Assembly (NCBI GenBank): GCA_945830395.1
Contig: CALZYE010000006.1
Coordinates: 1-64,000, forward strand
Direction: 5' to 3'
Source of the DNA: an uncultured Clostridia bacterium
Lineage (GTDB): Bacteria > Bacillota > Clostridia > Peptostreptococcales > Anaerovoracaceae
Length of the DNA: 64,000 nt
Shown one piece after another: positions 48,607 to 58,771 of this stretch (its first letter is position 1; each line of letters starts with the position of its first letter). A model generated the notes under the pieces. It did no database searches. It was not told the DNA's origin and saw only the letters and a list, made by a program, of their open reading frames with translations. Both the position numbers and the translations under genes were made by a program.

Positions 48607-49644
48607 TTATTTAGTTATTTTAACATCGAAGCACCCCGGCTTCAAATCATTACAAACCTTATATCTTATGTTCAGTTTAGGATATATTTCAGCAAAGTAC
48701 TTTTTGTTTCTGCCGCCGTTTCCCACCATATTTGAAAAGGACGCAGGATTTGCAAAAAAAGATACATCGCCTATTTGCATTTCACTTTTTTCTGCCTTTA
48801 ACAGATTCCTCAGCCTTTCTTCAATTATTTCTTTGGCAATTTCACCCTCCACAAGCTGTCTGAATGCCGGGTGGAAATCTCCTCCCCCCATAAGTCCACC
48901 AGGCGCAATCAAATCACTGGATTTCAGACCGACTCTGATTATATTAATGCCGGCGCCAGTTAAGATCTTATACATCTCCTTTGTTCTTAGAATCGCCTCT
49001 TTTTCACTCAGCGGTACATATCTTCCCTCCAAGGCCTGATTATAAAGCTCCGTGTCTTTGATTACCACCGTAGGATAAAGCCGTGCAATATCGGGAGCGA
49101 TTTTCACCGTCTCTTCAGCGGAAAAAATGCATGTGTCCAAGCTGTCTTTGGGAAGTCCTATCATAAGCTGAATCCCGAGCTGAAATCCGTAGGCTTTTAT
49201 AAGCTCCGCGCTTTTGTATATGACCTGAGCATCGTGGCCTCTTCCGCTAAGTCTTAAAACCTCATCGTCAAAGGACTGAACCCCCAGCTCTATTACATCC
49301 ACTCCATAGTTTTTCAGATTTTCCAGTATTCTCTCATCTATAGCATCGGGGCGGGTGGAGAGATGAAGCTTCTCTACTTTCTTCCCGTCCTTGTATTCCT
49401 TGGCAATTTTCAAATACTCCCTCTGCATCTCCATCGGAATTGCGGTAAAACTTCCTCCGTAAAAAGCAATTTCCCTGTTCGGCACAGAATCAAGCGTCGA
49501 CAGCCATGTATCAACCGTTGTCCTCACGCTTTCTGCGGGCAGGGGTTTCTGCTTTGCCGTTATAGCCTTTTGATTGCAGAATATACAGTCGTAAGGACAT
49601 CCCAAATGGGGTATGAAAATCGGTATAATAGCGTGTGTCTTCAT
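48607..49644 (-). CDS. Elp3-like radical SAM protein
   Basis: IFIPHLGCPYDCIFCNQKAIT (CxxxCxxC), ELGVQSFDDEVLRLSGRGH. Confidence 0.9.
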   Translation of the reverse strand: MKTHAIIPIFIPHLGCPYDCIFCNQKAITAKQKPLPAESVRTTVDTWLSTLDSVPNREIAFYGGSFTAIPMEMQREYLKIAKEYKDGKKVEKLHLSTRPDAIDERILENLKNYGVDVIELGVQSFDDEVLRLSGRGHDAQVIYKSAELIKAYGFQLGIQLMIGLPKDSLDTCIFSAEETVKIAPDIARLYPTVVIKDTELYNQALEGRYVPLSEKEAILRTKEMYKILTGAGINIIRVGLKSSDLIAPGGLMGGGDFHPAFRQLVEGEIAKEIIEERLRNLLKAEKSEMQIGDVSFFANPASFSNMVGNGGRNKKYFAEIYPKLNIRYKVCNDLKPGCFDVKITK

Positions 49645-49652
49645 TATTCCCC

Positions 49653-50678
49653 CTACATAATATGGATTTTACCCATAAGCTCTTTTTCCATTTCCAGTCT
49701 GTGATGCTTTGTATAAATCCCCGGAATTCCCCCCGTATGTATCATTATAATACTTTCACCTTTGGCAAAGTACCCCTTTTCCACAAGTTTTCTGACAGCA
49801 TTAAAGGTTTTTCCCGTGTAGCAGGGATCCAATATAATTCCCTCCCTGCTTCCCATGTGATAGATGGAATCTCTCACTTCTTTCACAGGATTATTGTAAG
49901 CTCCGTAATCATAGTCTGTCAAAATGCTGAAATCCTTCTTTGAAAGCACAGGTTTCAGTCCGAATTTTTCGGTACAGCTGATGTAATGTTTCAGTGCTGA
50001 TTCCTTCACATCCTTGTACGGCATTATGGAAATTCCCGTAAGGTTTGCGGCAATATTCTCATGAGCGATACCCATGGCAAGACCCATATATGTTCCCAGA
50101 CTTCCTACAGTAGTTACGATATGGGGATTTTCAATGTTCATATCGTCTATTTGCTTTGCAAGTTCTACCGCGCAGTCGTAATATCCCAATGCCCCAACCT
50201 CGTTGGAACCGCCCATCGGAATGAAGTATACCTTTTCGCCTTTTTCCTCGTAAGACCTTGTGACCTTATTTATTGCCGCATTCAGCTGCTCTCCATACTT
50301 CTTCTCCGAGTCCGGCTTTACAAGGTAGACATCACATCCCATGATTCCGTCCAAAAGCAAGTTCGCCGAAAGCTCTCCCGGGTATTCATCCACCGCAATT
50401 ACAGCAGATTTCATGCCGCATTTGGCGGCGACTGCCGCGGTGAGCCTCCCATGATTAGTCTGCGCTCCGCCAACTGTCAAAAGCACTGTCGCTCCTTGAT
50501 TTTTAGCGTCTTTCACAAGATATTCCAGCTTCCTCAGTTTGTTTCCTCCTGTTCCGTAGGGCGTCAAATCATCCCTTTTCAGATAGAAACCTGCTCCAAA
50601 TTCGGAAGATATATTTTCCATCTTTTCTAAGGGCGTCGAACTCCCGAGAAAAGACATTTTTTCATATCCTAAAGTCAT
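49653..50678 (-). CDS. D-cysteine desulfhydrase / ACC deaminase-like PLP enzyme
   Basis: FYLKRDDLTPYGTGGNKLRKLEYLVKDA, GGAQTNHGRLTAAVAAKCG, MIHTGGIPGIY. Confidence 0.9.
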   Translation of the reverse strand: MTLGYEKMSFLGSSTPLEKMENISSEFGAGFYLKRDDLTPYGTGGNKLRKLEYLVKDAKNQGATVLLTVGGAQTNHGRLTAAVAAKCGMKSAVIAVDEYPGELSANLLLDGIMGCDVYLVKPDSEKKYGEQLNAAINKVTRSYEEKGEKVYFIPMGGSNEVGALGYYDCAVELAKQIDDMNIENPHIVTTVGSLGTYMGLAMGIAHENIAANLTGISIMPYKDVKESALKHYISCTEKFGLKPVLSKKDFSILTDYDYGAYNNPVKEVRDSIYHMGSREGIILDPCYTGKTFNAVRKLVEKGYFAKGESIIMIHTGGIPGIYTKHHRLEMEKELMGKIHIM

Positions 50679-50985
50679 TTTTTAACCTCCTACAAAAACT
50701 ATAAACGCATATACTGCCTGTGTCAATAACCACAGATTAATCAAACTGTAAAATATCCCGTTCACCGTGCTTGAGTCTTTCGGGCCTATGTAAACCCATT
50801 TTTATCCGGCCGTTTATAGCTTCATTATGCTTTTAAAAGATTTCCGGTTATGGTAGAATAATTTAGGTAAAGTTAACAAGTCTTACGGCTTAAATAGTCA
50901 CGGAAATTTAAGCAGCGCACAATTTAATCACCTCAAAAGGGTCACAATCTATAAAGTATATAACGCATTCAGAAACGAGGAAAAC

Positions 50986-52149
50986 ATGGATTACAAAGAA
51001 ATTGCACTCAAAAAGCATGAGGAATGGAAAGGCAAACTCTCAGTGGAGACAAAAGTCCCCATCACAAACAAGGAGGAGCTTTCTGTCGCCTATACTCCCG
51101 GAGTTGCCGCACCCTGCCTTGAGATAGAAAAAGATGAATCTCTGGCATACACCTACACCGGGAAAGGAAATCTGGTTGCCGTAATAACTGACGGTACGGC
51201 GGTTCTTGGTCTTGGGGACATAGGTCCTTGTGCCGGGATGCCTGTAATGGAGGGAAAATGCGCTCTTTTTAAGGCTTTTGCCGATATAGACGCTGTTCCG
51301 ATATGTATAGATTCAAAGGATACCGACACCATAGTAAACACAGTCTACAATATATCCAAAAGCTTCGGCGGAATTAATCTTGAGGATATAAGCGCACCCA
51401 GATGTTTTGAAATCGAACGCAGGCTCATAGAGATGTGTGACATTCCGGTATTTCATGATGATCAGCACGGGACTGCAATTATCACAACGGCAGGAATTCT
51501 CAATGCTCTCAAAGTCACAGGAAAGACAGCCGGAAATCTAAAAATCGTCTTCAGCGGCGCCGGCGCTGCCGGAATTTCCATTGCAAAAATGTTCATGAGA
51601 TTTGACCTTGGGGATATAATACTATGCGGCAGCAAAGGAATCATATACGAAGGGGCACCGTATAACAATACGCAGCAGGAAGCTATGGCGAAAATTACAA
51701 ATAAACACAATATCAAAGGGAGTCTTGCAGATGCCATGGCAGGTGCCGATATTTTTATCGGGGTTTCAAAGCCGGGAATCGTAACTGAGGACATGATTAA
51801 GTCCATGGCGGAAAATCCCATAGTTTTCGCCATGTCAAACCCCGTTCCCGAAATAATGCCGGACCTTGCAAAAGCTGCAGGAGCTGCCGTAGTGGGAACC
51901 GGACGCTCTGACTTTGCAAATCAGGTGAATAATGTTATCGCCTTTCCGGGGATTTTCCGCGGAGCGCTTGACTGCAGAGCGAAGAGAATAACAGAGGACA
52001 TGAAGAAGGCCGCCGTCCTTGCCATTGCAAATGTAATCCCCGAAAATGAGCTGTCACCTGATTATGTCCTGCCTGACGGCTTCAACCCCCGCGTGGTAAA
52101 AGAGGTTGCAAAGGCAGTTTCAAGCGCCTGGAAAGAAAATGATAGATAG
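50986..52149 (+). CDS. NAD(P)-dependent malic enzyme
   Basis: [81 protein letters not shown]. Confidence 0.96.
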   Translation: MDYKEIALKKHEEWKGKLSVETKVPITNKEELSVAYTPGVAAPCLEIEKDESLAYTYTGKGNLVAVITDGTAVLGLGDIGPCAGMPVMEGKCALFKAFADIDAVPICIDSKDTDTIVNTVYNISKSFGGINLEDISAPRCFEIERRLIEMCDIPVFHDDQHGTAIITTAGILNALKVTGKTAGNLKIVFSGAGAAGISIAKMFMRFDLGDIILCGSKGIIYEGAPYNNTQQEAMAKITNKHNIKGSLADAMAGADIFIGVSKPGIVTEDMIKSMAENPIVFAMSNPVPEIMPDLAKAAGAAVVGTGRSDFANQVNNVIAFPGIFRGALDCRAKRITEDMKKAAVLAIANVIPENELSPDYVLPDGFNPRVVKEVAKAVSSAWKENDR

Positions 52150-52168
52150 AGGGAAAAGAGGTAATCAA

Positions 52169-53536
52169 ATGGAAAACTTTCGTATAGAACATGACACCAT
52201 GGGTGAAATCAAAGTACCCGCTGATAAATACTGGGGAGCCCAGACTCAAAGGAGTCTTGAAAATTTCAAAATAGGAAATGTCAAGATGCCTCGGGAAATC
52301 ATAAGAGCCTTTGCAATTCTAAAAAAAGCATGTGCAATTACAAACTGTGAGCTTCAAGTTCTGGACTCCGAAAAATCAGAACTGATAGCCAAGGTTTGCG
52401 ATGAAATTTCAGAGGGAAGGCTGGACGCAAACTTTCCCCTCGTAATCTATCAGACAGGAAGCGGAACTCAGTCCAACATGAATGTGAATGAGGTCATTGC
52501 AGGCAGAGGAAACGAAATTGCAGGAAGCAAAATTCTCCATCCCAACGACGATGTAAACAAATCCCAAAGCAGCAACGATACTTTCCCAACCGCCATGCAC
52601 ATTGCCGCATTAATTGCCACCGAAGATAGATTGATGCCCTCTGCAAAACTTCTGCACGACAGCTTACTTTCTTTAGAAAAAAGATTCTCAGGCATCATAA
52701 AAACGGGACGCACCCATCTTCAGGATGCAACCCCGCTGACTTTGGGGCAGGAAATAAGCGGATGGCGCTCTATGATTTCTCACGATATTTATATGATGGA
52801 ATCGGCTGTCTCACATCTTAGAGAGCTTGCCTTAGGCGGAACTGCAGTGGGAACAGGCCTAAATGCACCTGAGGACTTTGATAAAATAGCTGCTGAAGCA
52901 ATCAGCGCACTTACAGGCAAGCCTTTCAGAACAGCGGGGAATAAATTTCACAGCCTGACATCAAAATCGCCTTTTGTATTTGCCCACGGCGCAGTCAAGG
53001 CTCTTGCAACGGACCTCTTTAAGATAGCCAATGACATCAGACTTCTGGCTTCCGGTCCGAGGTGCGGAATAGGCGAACTGATAATTCCCGCAAACGAACC
53101 CGGAAGTTCCATAATGCCCGGTAAAGTTAATCCGACTCAATGTGAGGCTATGACTATGGTATGCGCTCAGGTTATGGGAAACGACACTGCTATCGCCTTT
53201 GCCGCATCTCAAGGACAGTACCAGCTGAATGTTTTCATGCCGGTTATAATACACAACTATCTTGAGTCAATAAATCTTCTTTCTGATGCCATAATTTCCT
53301 TCAATAAGAATTGTGTTACGGGAATTCGACCTAATGAAGAACAAATCAAAAGCAATTTGAAAAAATCTCTGATGCCGGTAACCGCCCTTAACACTCATAT
53401 CGGCTACGAGAACGCCGCAAAAATAGCAAAAGAAGCCTATACCTCAGGCAAAACATTGAAAGAGACCGCCGTATCTCTTGGTCTTGTTTCAGAGGAAGAC
53501 TTCGATATGTGGGTGAACCTCGAAAATATGGTTTAA
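52169..53536 (+). CDS. fumC: Class II fumarate hydratase
   Basis: [69 protein letters not shown]. Confidence 0.95.
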   Translation: MENFRIEHDTMGEIKVPADKYWGAQTQRSLENFKIGNVKMPREIIRAFAILKKACAITNCELQVLDSEKSELIAKVCDEISEGRLDANFPLVIYQTGSGTQSNMNVNEVIAGRGNEIAGSKILHPNDDVNKSQSSNDTFPTAMHIAALIATEDRLMPSAKLLHDSLLSLEKRFSGIIKTGRTHLQDATPLTLGQEISGWRSMISHDIYMMESAVSHLRELALGGTAVGTGLNAPEDFDKIAAEAISALTGKPFRTAGNKFHSLTSKSPFVFAHGAVKALATDLFKIANDIRLLASGPRCGIGELIIPANEPGSSIMPGKVNPTQCEAMTMVCAQVMGNDTAIAFAASQGQYQLNVFMPVIIHNYLESINLLSDAIISFNKNCVTGIRPNEEQIKSNLKKSLMPVTALNTHIGYENAAKIAKEAYTSGKTLKETAVSLGLVSEEDFDMWVNLENMV

Positions 53537-53554
53537 ACAGATCGTTAACTCATA

Positions 53555-53581
53555 CGGGCGAGGAGATTTTCTCCTCGCCCG
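53555..53581. terminator. Terminator shared by convergent fumC and the dlt-like operon
   Basis: 12-bp perfect stem CGGGCGAGGAGA-TTT-TCTCCTCGCCCG. Confidence 0.8.
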
Positions 53582-53600
53582 ATTTCTTGCATGTGACGGC

Positions 53601-54080
53601 TCACGGTATTAAAGCTTCGCCGTTTTTCTTTATTTCCTCATAATTTCCACCGTACCGATTTAATACTTTTTTGCATTCTTTTAAGGTTTTATCAAGAGCT
53701 TCATATTCATCAGTCTTTTTATAGGCAGCTACTATACCCCTCCTCTTTTTTTCTATGCTTGCAGCAGCTCCGTTCTTGGACGCTTTCTTGATAAAGTATT
53801 TCTCCCATTTTTTTATGGTTGCATCAAATCTGTTCCATCTGATATTTGCTCTGTATTCTTTCTCAAAAGTAGTGCCTTCCTTCTCATATATCACTTCAAT
53901 TTTGCTGTAATCATCTGATTTTTTCATTTCCGAAATCACAAAATCCACATGACGCCTGACTTCCTTGTCTGAAGCATAAAACCCCTTATTTTTTGCATTA
54001 CGATATAGGGCATATCTTTCAATTATATCTTGCTCCGTTTTCTTCAGGATTTCTTCTTTCTTTGCGCCGTTAATTTCCAT
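53601..54080 (-). CDS. SurA_N-like/coiled-coil protein (possibly 3' part of a gene interrupted by TAG at 54090-54092)
   Basis: EINGAKKEEILKKTEQDIIERYALYRNAKNKGFYASDKEV; same reading frame as 54090..54311. Confidence 0.5.
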   Translation of the reverse strand: MEINGAKKEEILKKTEQDIIERYALYRNAKNKGFYASDKEVRRHVDFVISEMKKSDDYSKIEVIYEKEGTTFEKEYRANIRWNRFDATIKKWEKYFIKKASKNGAAASIEKKRRGIVAAYKKTDEYEALDKTLKECKKVLNRYGGNYEEIKKNGEALIP

Positions 54081-54089
54081 GGTTTTGAC

Positions 54090-54311
54090 CTACCTGTAGT
54101 ATTCCGGATAAAGACTTTTCTCCCCAAGCGCATCCTGCATTTTTCGTGTTCCAATCCACAGCTTTACAATCTTTGTCCCTTTTGTGTCGTTTGCACTGTA
54201 ATAGTCCTTATAACCAGCAGCACCTGACTTCTGTTTAATAAGTAATCCTATAATCAACACTGCTATTGCTAAAACAACCACTGATATAATCGTTATATTT
54301 CTTTTGGTCAC
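54090..54311 (-). CDS. Single-TM small protein (possibly 5' part of the same interrupted gene)
   Basis: MTKRNITIISVVVLAIAVLIIGLLIKQ then short soluble segment ending TAG; next Met 12 nt downstream in frame. Confidence 0.5.
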   Translation of the reverse strand: MTKRNITIISVVVLAIAVLIIGLLIKQKSGAAGYKDYYSANDTKGTKIVKLWIGTRKMQDALGEKSLYPEYYR

Positions 54312-54373
54312 TGTAATCTCCCTTCTTCAAGATAGATTTAACCTAAAAGCATAGGCTTAATAAGTATGCCTTG

Positions 54374-55588
54374 CTATTTTTGCATATATTGTTTCAGTCC
54401 CTTTAAGACCGATATGCTTTCCGGAAATGTTTTGTACAGTACCTTAAGTTTGCTGTGTTTTTTAGGATAGTCATTATAATACTTATAATACGCATCTATA
54501 TATTTCGTGCCCTTATCCCATTTCTCTTTTTCATCTTTAGGCAATACAGTGCTTTTTAACCTGTATTTAGCCTGTATATATCTGCTTAAAAATGTTGTAA
54601 ACTTCCTTGCGCCGTTGGCATTCAGATGTTCCCTGTCCACAAAATCCTTCTCGGAAGAAATCCCCGCCTCTTCTCTAAGAGTTGTGAAATCTGCGTATTG
54701 GCAGCCTGAGGCCTCTACAACTTCTTTAATCCTTAAGTATCTTTGGTAGTTGATTATTCCCTTTTCATCCGTTATTTTATGAGGGAATCTCACAAACAAA
54801 ACATTTTTTACTCCCATCTCCCTGGAAACTGCGATAAACTCCTTCAAGCTTTTTTCCGCTGTGGGGTCCATGGGTATGGACTTTAAATCCCTCGGAACTT
54901 CAATTTCCTTTTTCTGTTTACGCCAGCCTACTCTTGAAAAAATACCTTTCATAGAGGCGTTACCGCGTTTTCTCATTTCAGATAAATCCTCACTCATATT
55001 GTCGTAAAACTGTCCGTGAAACTTTAAAAACGGAATACACTTATCAAGCATGCTGTCCTTGCGAACATGTGACAAATCCTTCAACATCTGTCTTTTATTA
55101 TCGGATTCCGGCATGTTGTCTTCTAATATTCTGATGGCTAATTCAGAGTATAACTTGCGTTTTCTGCCGCTTACCTTCTTAATTTTTTTCCTCTTTATTT
55201 TTCTGCTTTTTTTGTGTTTAATCTTAGGTTCCCGTCCGTATCCCGCACCGTTCACTTCAACCACAAGAACCTTAGGCTTTTGCTGCCTGAGTATCTCCTT
55301 TAGCTCGTATTTCCACAGGGTCACCGGATTATGTGAAAAAGCATACGGATAGCTTGTAACCTTGGTATTGCGGTAAGCCTCATTGGCAAAGTATCCGTAA
55401 TACACCTCGCTTGCCCCCATAATGACAACGTCAAGTGAGTCGGGTTTTTCTAAGTAAAACCCCTCAAGCCTCAAATGATTGTGAGTTATTCTGTTTCCAA
55501 AATATTCCTGGAGCGGAAAAAACAATGCAGTTAAAGCTGCAAGCATCAGAACTATCCCTATTATCCTCTTTTTATATATTTTCTTCAT
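54374..55588 (-). CDS. SGNH/DltD-like protein paired with MBOAT
   Basis: N-term TM; VVIMGASEVYYGYF; DFVDREHLNANGARKFTTFL (DxxH). Confidence 0.8.
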   Translation of the reverse strand: MKKIYKKRIIGIVLMLAALTALFFPLQEYFGNRITHNHLRLEGFYLEKPDSLDVVIMGASEVYYGYFANEAYRNTKVTSYPYAFSHNPVTLWKYELKEILRQQKPKVLVVEVNGAGYGREPKIKHKKSRKIKRKKIKKVSGRKRKLYSELAIRILEDNMPESDNKRQMLKDLSHVRKDSMLDKCIPFLKFHGQFYDNMSEDLSEMRKRGNASMKGIFSRVGWRKQKKEIEVPRDLKSIPMDPTAEKSLKEFIAVSREMGVKNVLFVRFPHKITDEKGIINYQRYLRIKEVVEASGCQYADFTTLREEAGISSEKDFVDREHLNANGARKFTTFLSRYIQAKYRLKSTVLPKDEKEKWDKGTKYIDAYYKYYNDYPKKHSKLKVLYKTFPESISVLKGLKQYMQK

Positions 55589-55618
55589 ACTTAATTACAC
55601 CTAAATCCATCGATATAT

Positions 55619-57235
55619 TTAAAATTGCATGTACACGAAATCAGCGGGATCGGCTCCCGTTCCATAAACTCCGAAAATCGAAACCAATAAAATTCCTATG
55701 AAGATGACTGTCCACTGAAGTAGCGCACTATGACAGTGAGTCAGCTCTCCCGGAGATTCTGCGTCTTTTCTCTCCTGCAAAATGCTGAAAATAAGCAATA
55801 TGATGCTTGCAATTAGAATTATAATATGGTCTTGAATCTGTGGCAGCATTCCCGGCAGCTGTTCCATAAAGAGATTACAGTTCCAGTCAGACACGGATCT
55901 TGCCATCATATCCACAGCACTGTTAAAGTCTCTTGCTATATCAAAATAATATCCTACCAAAACCAGTATGAATGTTCGCAGAATACGAAATATCTTCCAG
56001 AAAAATGAAGCATCCTTTACATGAAAAATCTCGTTCATTCGCAAAAATACCGGTTTTAGAAGCATTGACAACATCAAAACCGCTCCGTTCCAAACGCCGA
56101 AAGCTACATACTTTGAGTTTGCACCGTGCCATAGTCCCACAAACATAAACACTACAAAAATCGCGATGGACGACGGCAAAGTCTTTGCCAAATGAGTTCT
56201 TACCGGAGAAGGTTTTTCCCCTCCGTTTTTGACGATGCCGCTCAGTTTCATAGCGGCAGACGACATGGCTAAACTGTAAAACACATATTTCTTCATCCAT
56301 GCTCCAAGGCTTATGTGCCACCTTCTCCAGTATTCTCCGAGAGATTGAGAAAAATACGGTCTTTTGAAGTTATCGATCATATCTATTCCAAGAATCTTTG
56401 CAATTCCTCTTGAAATATCTATCCCTCCCGAAAAGTCCGTATAAAGCTGCAGCGCATATATAATTGCCGCAGACAATATTATGAGCCCGTTATACTGAGC
56501 ATAATTACCGGTACATTTTTGAACAAAGAAAATTGCTCTGTCCGCAATAACCAGTTTCTTAAATAAACCCCAGAGAATCAGCTGGCTGCCCAGTTTAAAC
56601 CTTATCCATTCCGGCCTATGCTCTTGTGTCAGCTGATTGCCCAGCTGTTCAAACTCACTGATGGGTCCCTGAATAACCTGTGGAAAAAATGAAACGAAGA
56701 GAGCAAACTTGAAGAAATTTCTTTCCGCCCTCGCTAAGCCTCTGTATACATCTATTAAATACCCTGTGGCCTGAAATGTATAAAATGAGATTCCTAAAGG
56801 TAAAAGGAGTTTTATGAATGGGGTTTCACCCTTTGAAAATCCTAATACCTCAAAAAGTCCGCCCACCATAAAGTTATAATACTTAAGTACAAAAAGAATG
56901 CCGAAGTTTAAAATTAAAACAATGGCAAGAATAAACTGCTCTTTTTTCTTCCGCTCTTTTTTAAATTCTTTAATTTCACTGCGGCTGAGTTCTCCCTTTT
57001 TCTGCTTTGCCAGCTCCTTAGTTCTGAGAGCATAATCTTCAATGTATTTTGCCGCAAAATATATTGATGTGATGGTACAAACTATGTAAAATGCAAACCT
57101 GTAGCTGTTGTACATATAAAAAACAAAACTTGCTGCAAGCAGTACCACCCATTGATATTTTTTTGACGGTATCAAGTAATATAATAGAATCGTCAGCAAG
57201 GCAAACACCGCAAACATGAACGATGTATATGTCAT
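55619..57235 (-). CDS. MBOAT family O-acyltransferase (DltB/AlgI-like)
   Basis: LLPLGISFYTFQATGYLIDVYRG, FPQVIQGPI, FKRPYFSQSLGEYWRRWHISLGAWMKKYVFYSL, FVGLWHGA. Confidence 0.95.
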   Translation of the reverse strand: MTYTSFMFAVFALLTILLYYLIPSKKYQWVVLLAASFVFYMYNSYRFAFYIVCTITSIYFAAKYIEDYALRTKELAKQKKGELSRSEIKEFKKERKKKEQFILAIVLILNFGILFVLKYYNFMVGGLFEVLGFSKGETPFIKLLLPLGISFYTFQATGYLIDVYRGLARAERNFFKFALFVSFFPQVIQGPISEFEQLGNQLTQEHRPEWIRFKLGSQLILWGLFKKLVIADRAIFFVQKCTGNYAQYNGLIILSAAIIYALQLYTDFSGGIDISRGIAKILGIDMIDNFKRPYFSQSLGEYWRRWHISLGAWMKKYVFYSLAMSSAAMKLSGIVKNGGEKPSPVRTHLAKTLPSSIAIFVVFMFVGLWHGANSKYVAFGVWNGAVLMLSMLLKPVFLRMNEIFHVKDASFFWKIFRILRTFILVLVGYYFDIARDFNSAVDMMARSVSDWNCNLFMEQLPGMLPQIQDHIIILIASIILLIFSILQERKDAESPGELTHCHSALLQWTVIFIGILLVSIFGVYGTGADPADFVYMQF

Positions 57236-57265
57236 ATCTCTCTCCCTCTCTCCCTTTGCTGTAAT

Positions 57266-58456
57266 TTAAATATTGTCAGGAATATGATACTTATAGGTAT
57301 CCACCCTACTTCTCACTTTTCTCAGCTCATCGGACTTGTCCAGTATATATATTGAAGGCATATCTCTGCTTAGAAGCAGTGCAATTCCCTCGTCCATGGA
57401 ATACGCCCCTGTTCTGTGAAAAACAAGCAAGTCCCCAAACTGCAAATCGGTAAATTCCACGCCACGCGAAATAACATCCGCCGTGGTGCAAAGGCTTCCG
57501 CACAGCGTCCATTTATCGGAACCCTTGCCTGTTTTCTCCCCGGATAAACCTCTTCTCACATGAGTTATCTTGGGAATCTGCATGCCTTGAGTTTGTCCAT
57601 CATACTTTACCTGATGTATTCCGCCGTCAAGGATTGCATAACGGATGCCGTCGTTCACCTTTGTATCCATTACTTCCGTAACATAATATCCGCAAGGTGC
57701 TGCAAAAAACCTTCCCATCTCAACGGTGAGCTTCGCTCTTTGCGAAAGCTCCCGAATCTTAGGAGCAATTTCTCCAAGTCTCGCCTTTTCTTCTTCCATG
57801 GCATCCTCTTTGAAATAATCCACAGCAAGCCCTGTTCCGTACTCTATCTTGTCTATTTTGTAACCTGTTTCGGACTCTATCCTGTCGATATATGTCATGA
57901 ATCTGTCAATTTCTTTGATTACCGCATTCGGTCTTCTCTTCTGAGTTCCGGTAAAATAATGTATGCCGGCGATTTTAAAGCCCCTATACTCTTTTCTGTT
58001 TTTTATGTAGCTCAAAAGTTCTTCGCCGTCTATTCCGAATTGACTCTCCTCAGAAAGTCTCAGGAGTAAATCGCACTCTACATTCATTTTCACGGCACAT
58101 GAATTGATGTATTCCACATGCCTCCTGCTCTCTGCCGTTATGTTTCTCACGCCGTACTCGAGGGCGAGCCTAACCTCTTCCTCAGACTTATTTACACCGG
58201 AGAAAATAATCATCTCAGGCGAAATTTCAAGGCTCTTGCATACCTCCAGCTCGCCGGGGCTGCATACCTCCACCTTGGAAAATGCCTCAGGCATCACGCT
58301 GAGCAAAAATGGATTTGCCTTGATGGAAAAGCATAGCTCCACATTTTCACCGAAAGTTTCCTTAACCAAATTCGCCCTTGTTTCAAAATCCTCCTCTGAA
58401 AAAACATACGCCGGAGAACAGACCTCTGTACAAATTTTCTTTATATCTGCGCTCAT
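57266..58456 (-). CDS. Fold-type III PLP decarboxylase (LysA/ODC/BtrK-like)
   Basis: LCFSIKANPFLL (PLP Lys), GIHYFTGTQ, VEMGRFFAAPCGYYVTEV, CGSLCTTADVISRGVEFTDLQFGDLLVFHRTGAYS. Confidence 0.88.
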   Translation of the reverse strand: MSADIKKICTEVCSPAYVFSEEDFETRANLVKETFGENVELCFSIKANPFLLSVMPEAFSKVEVCSPGELEVCKSLEISPEMIIFSGVNKSEEEVRLALEYGVRNITAESRRHVEYINSCAVKMNVECDLLLRLSEESQFGIDGEELLSYIKNRKEYRGFKIAGIHYFTGTQKRRPNAVIKEIDRFMTYIDRIESETGYKIDKIEYGTGLAVDYFKEDAMEEEKARLGEIAPKIRELSQRAKLTVEMGRFFAAPCGYYVTEVMDTKVNDGIRYAILDGGIHQVKYDGQTQGMQIPKITHVRRGLSGEKTGKGSDKWTLCGSLCTTADVISRGVEFTDLQFGDLLVFHRTGAYSMDEGIALLLSRDMPSIYILDKSDELRKVRSRVDTYKYHIPDNI

Positions 58457-58683
58457 CAGTCTTCCATCAGTCTTTCCACCAGCTTTGAAATTGCTTCCAA
58501 GGAGTTGAAGTTCTCCGGAACCAAGTCCGCCGGTTTGATGGTAATGTCGAACTCATCGTCCAACTCCTGAACCAGTGAAATAATATCTATGGAGTCCAAA
58601 ATTCCATCGCTGACCAGCGCTTTTTCTTCTTTAAAATCAACATCCGGACGCAAGTCCGTCAAAATTTCCAATACTTCATTCAT
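58456..58683 (-). CDS. Acyl carrier protein (DltC-like)
   Basis: LVSDGILDSIDIISLVQELDDEFDITI: DS phosphopantetheine motif; 75 aa. Confidence 0.92.
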   Translation of the reverse strand: MNEVLEILTDLRPDVDFKEEKALVSDGILDSIDIISLVQELDDEFDITIKPADLVPENFNSLEAISKLVERLMED

Positions 58684-58771
58684 TATAGCAACCTCCCCAT
58701 TACATATATGTTTAAACTTTTTATGGTATATTCGCTCACTCTACATTCAATACTTCTTAAAATATTCAATG

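Noticed and set aside
50700-50985. Possible riboswitch in the long leader of the malic enzyme gene
   Set aside because: About 280 nt intergenic, but I could not recognise any conserved riboswitch core; a Rfam scan would decide.
54090-54092. Pyrrolysine-encoded TAG
   Set aside because: No Pyl machinery visible and only one candidate; nonsense mutation, sequencing error or two genes are simpler.
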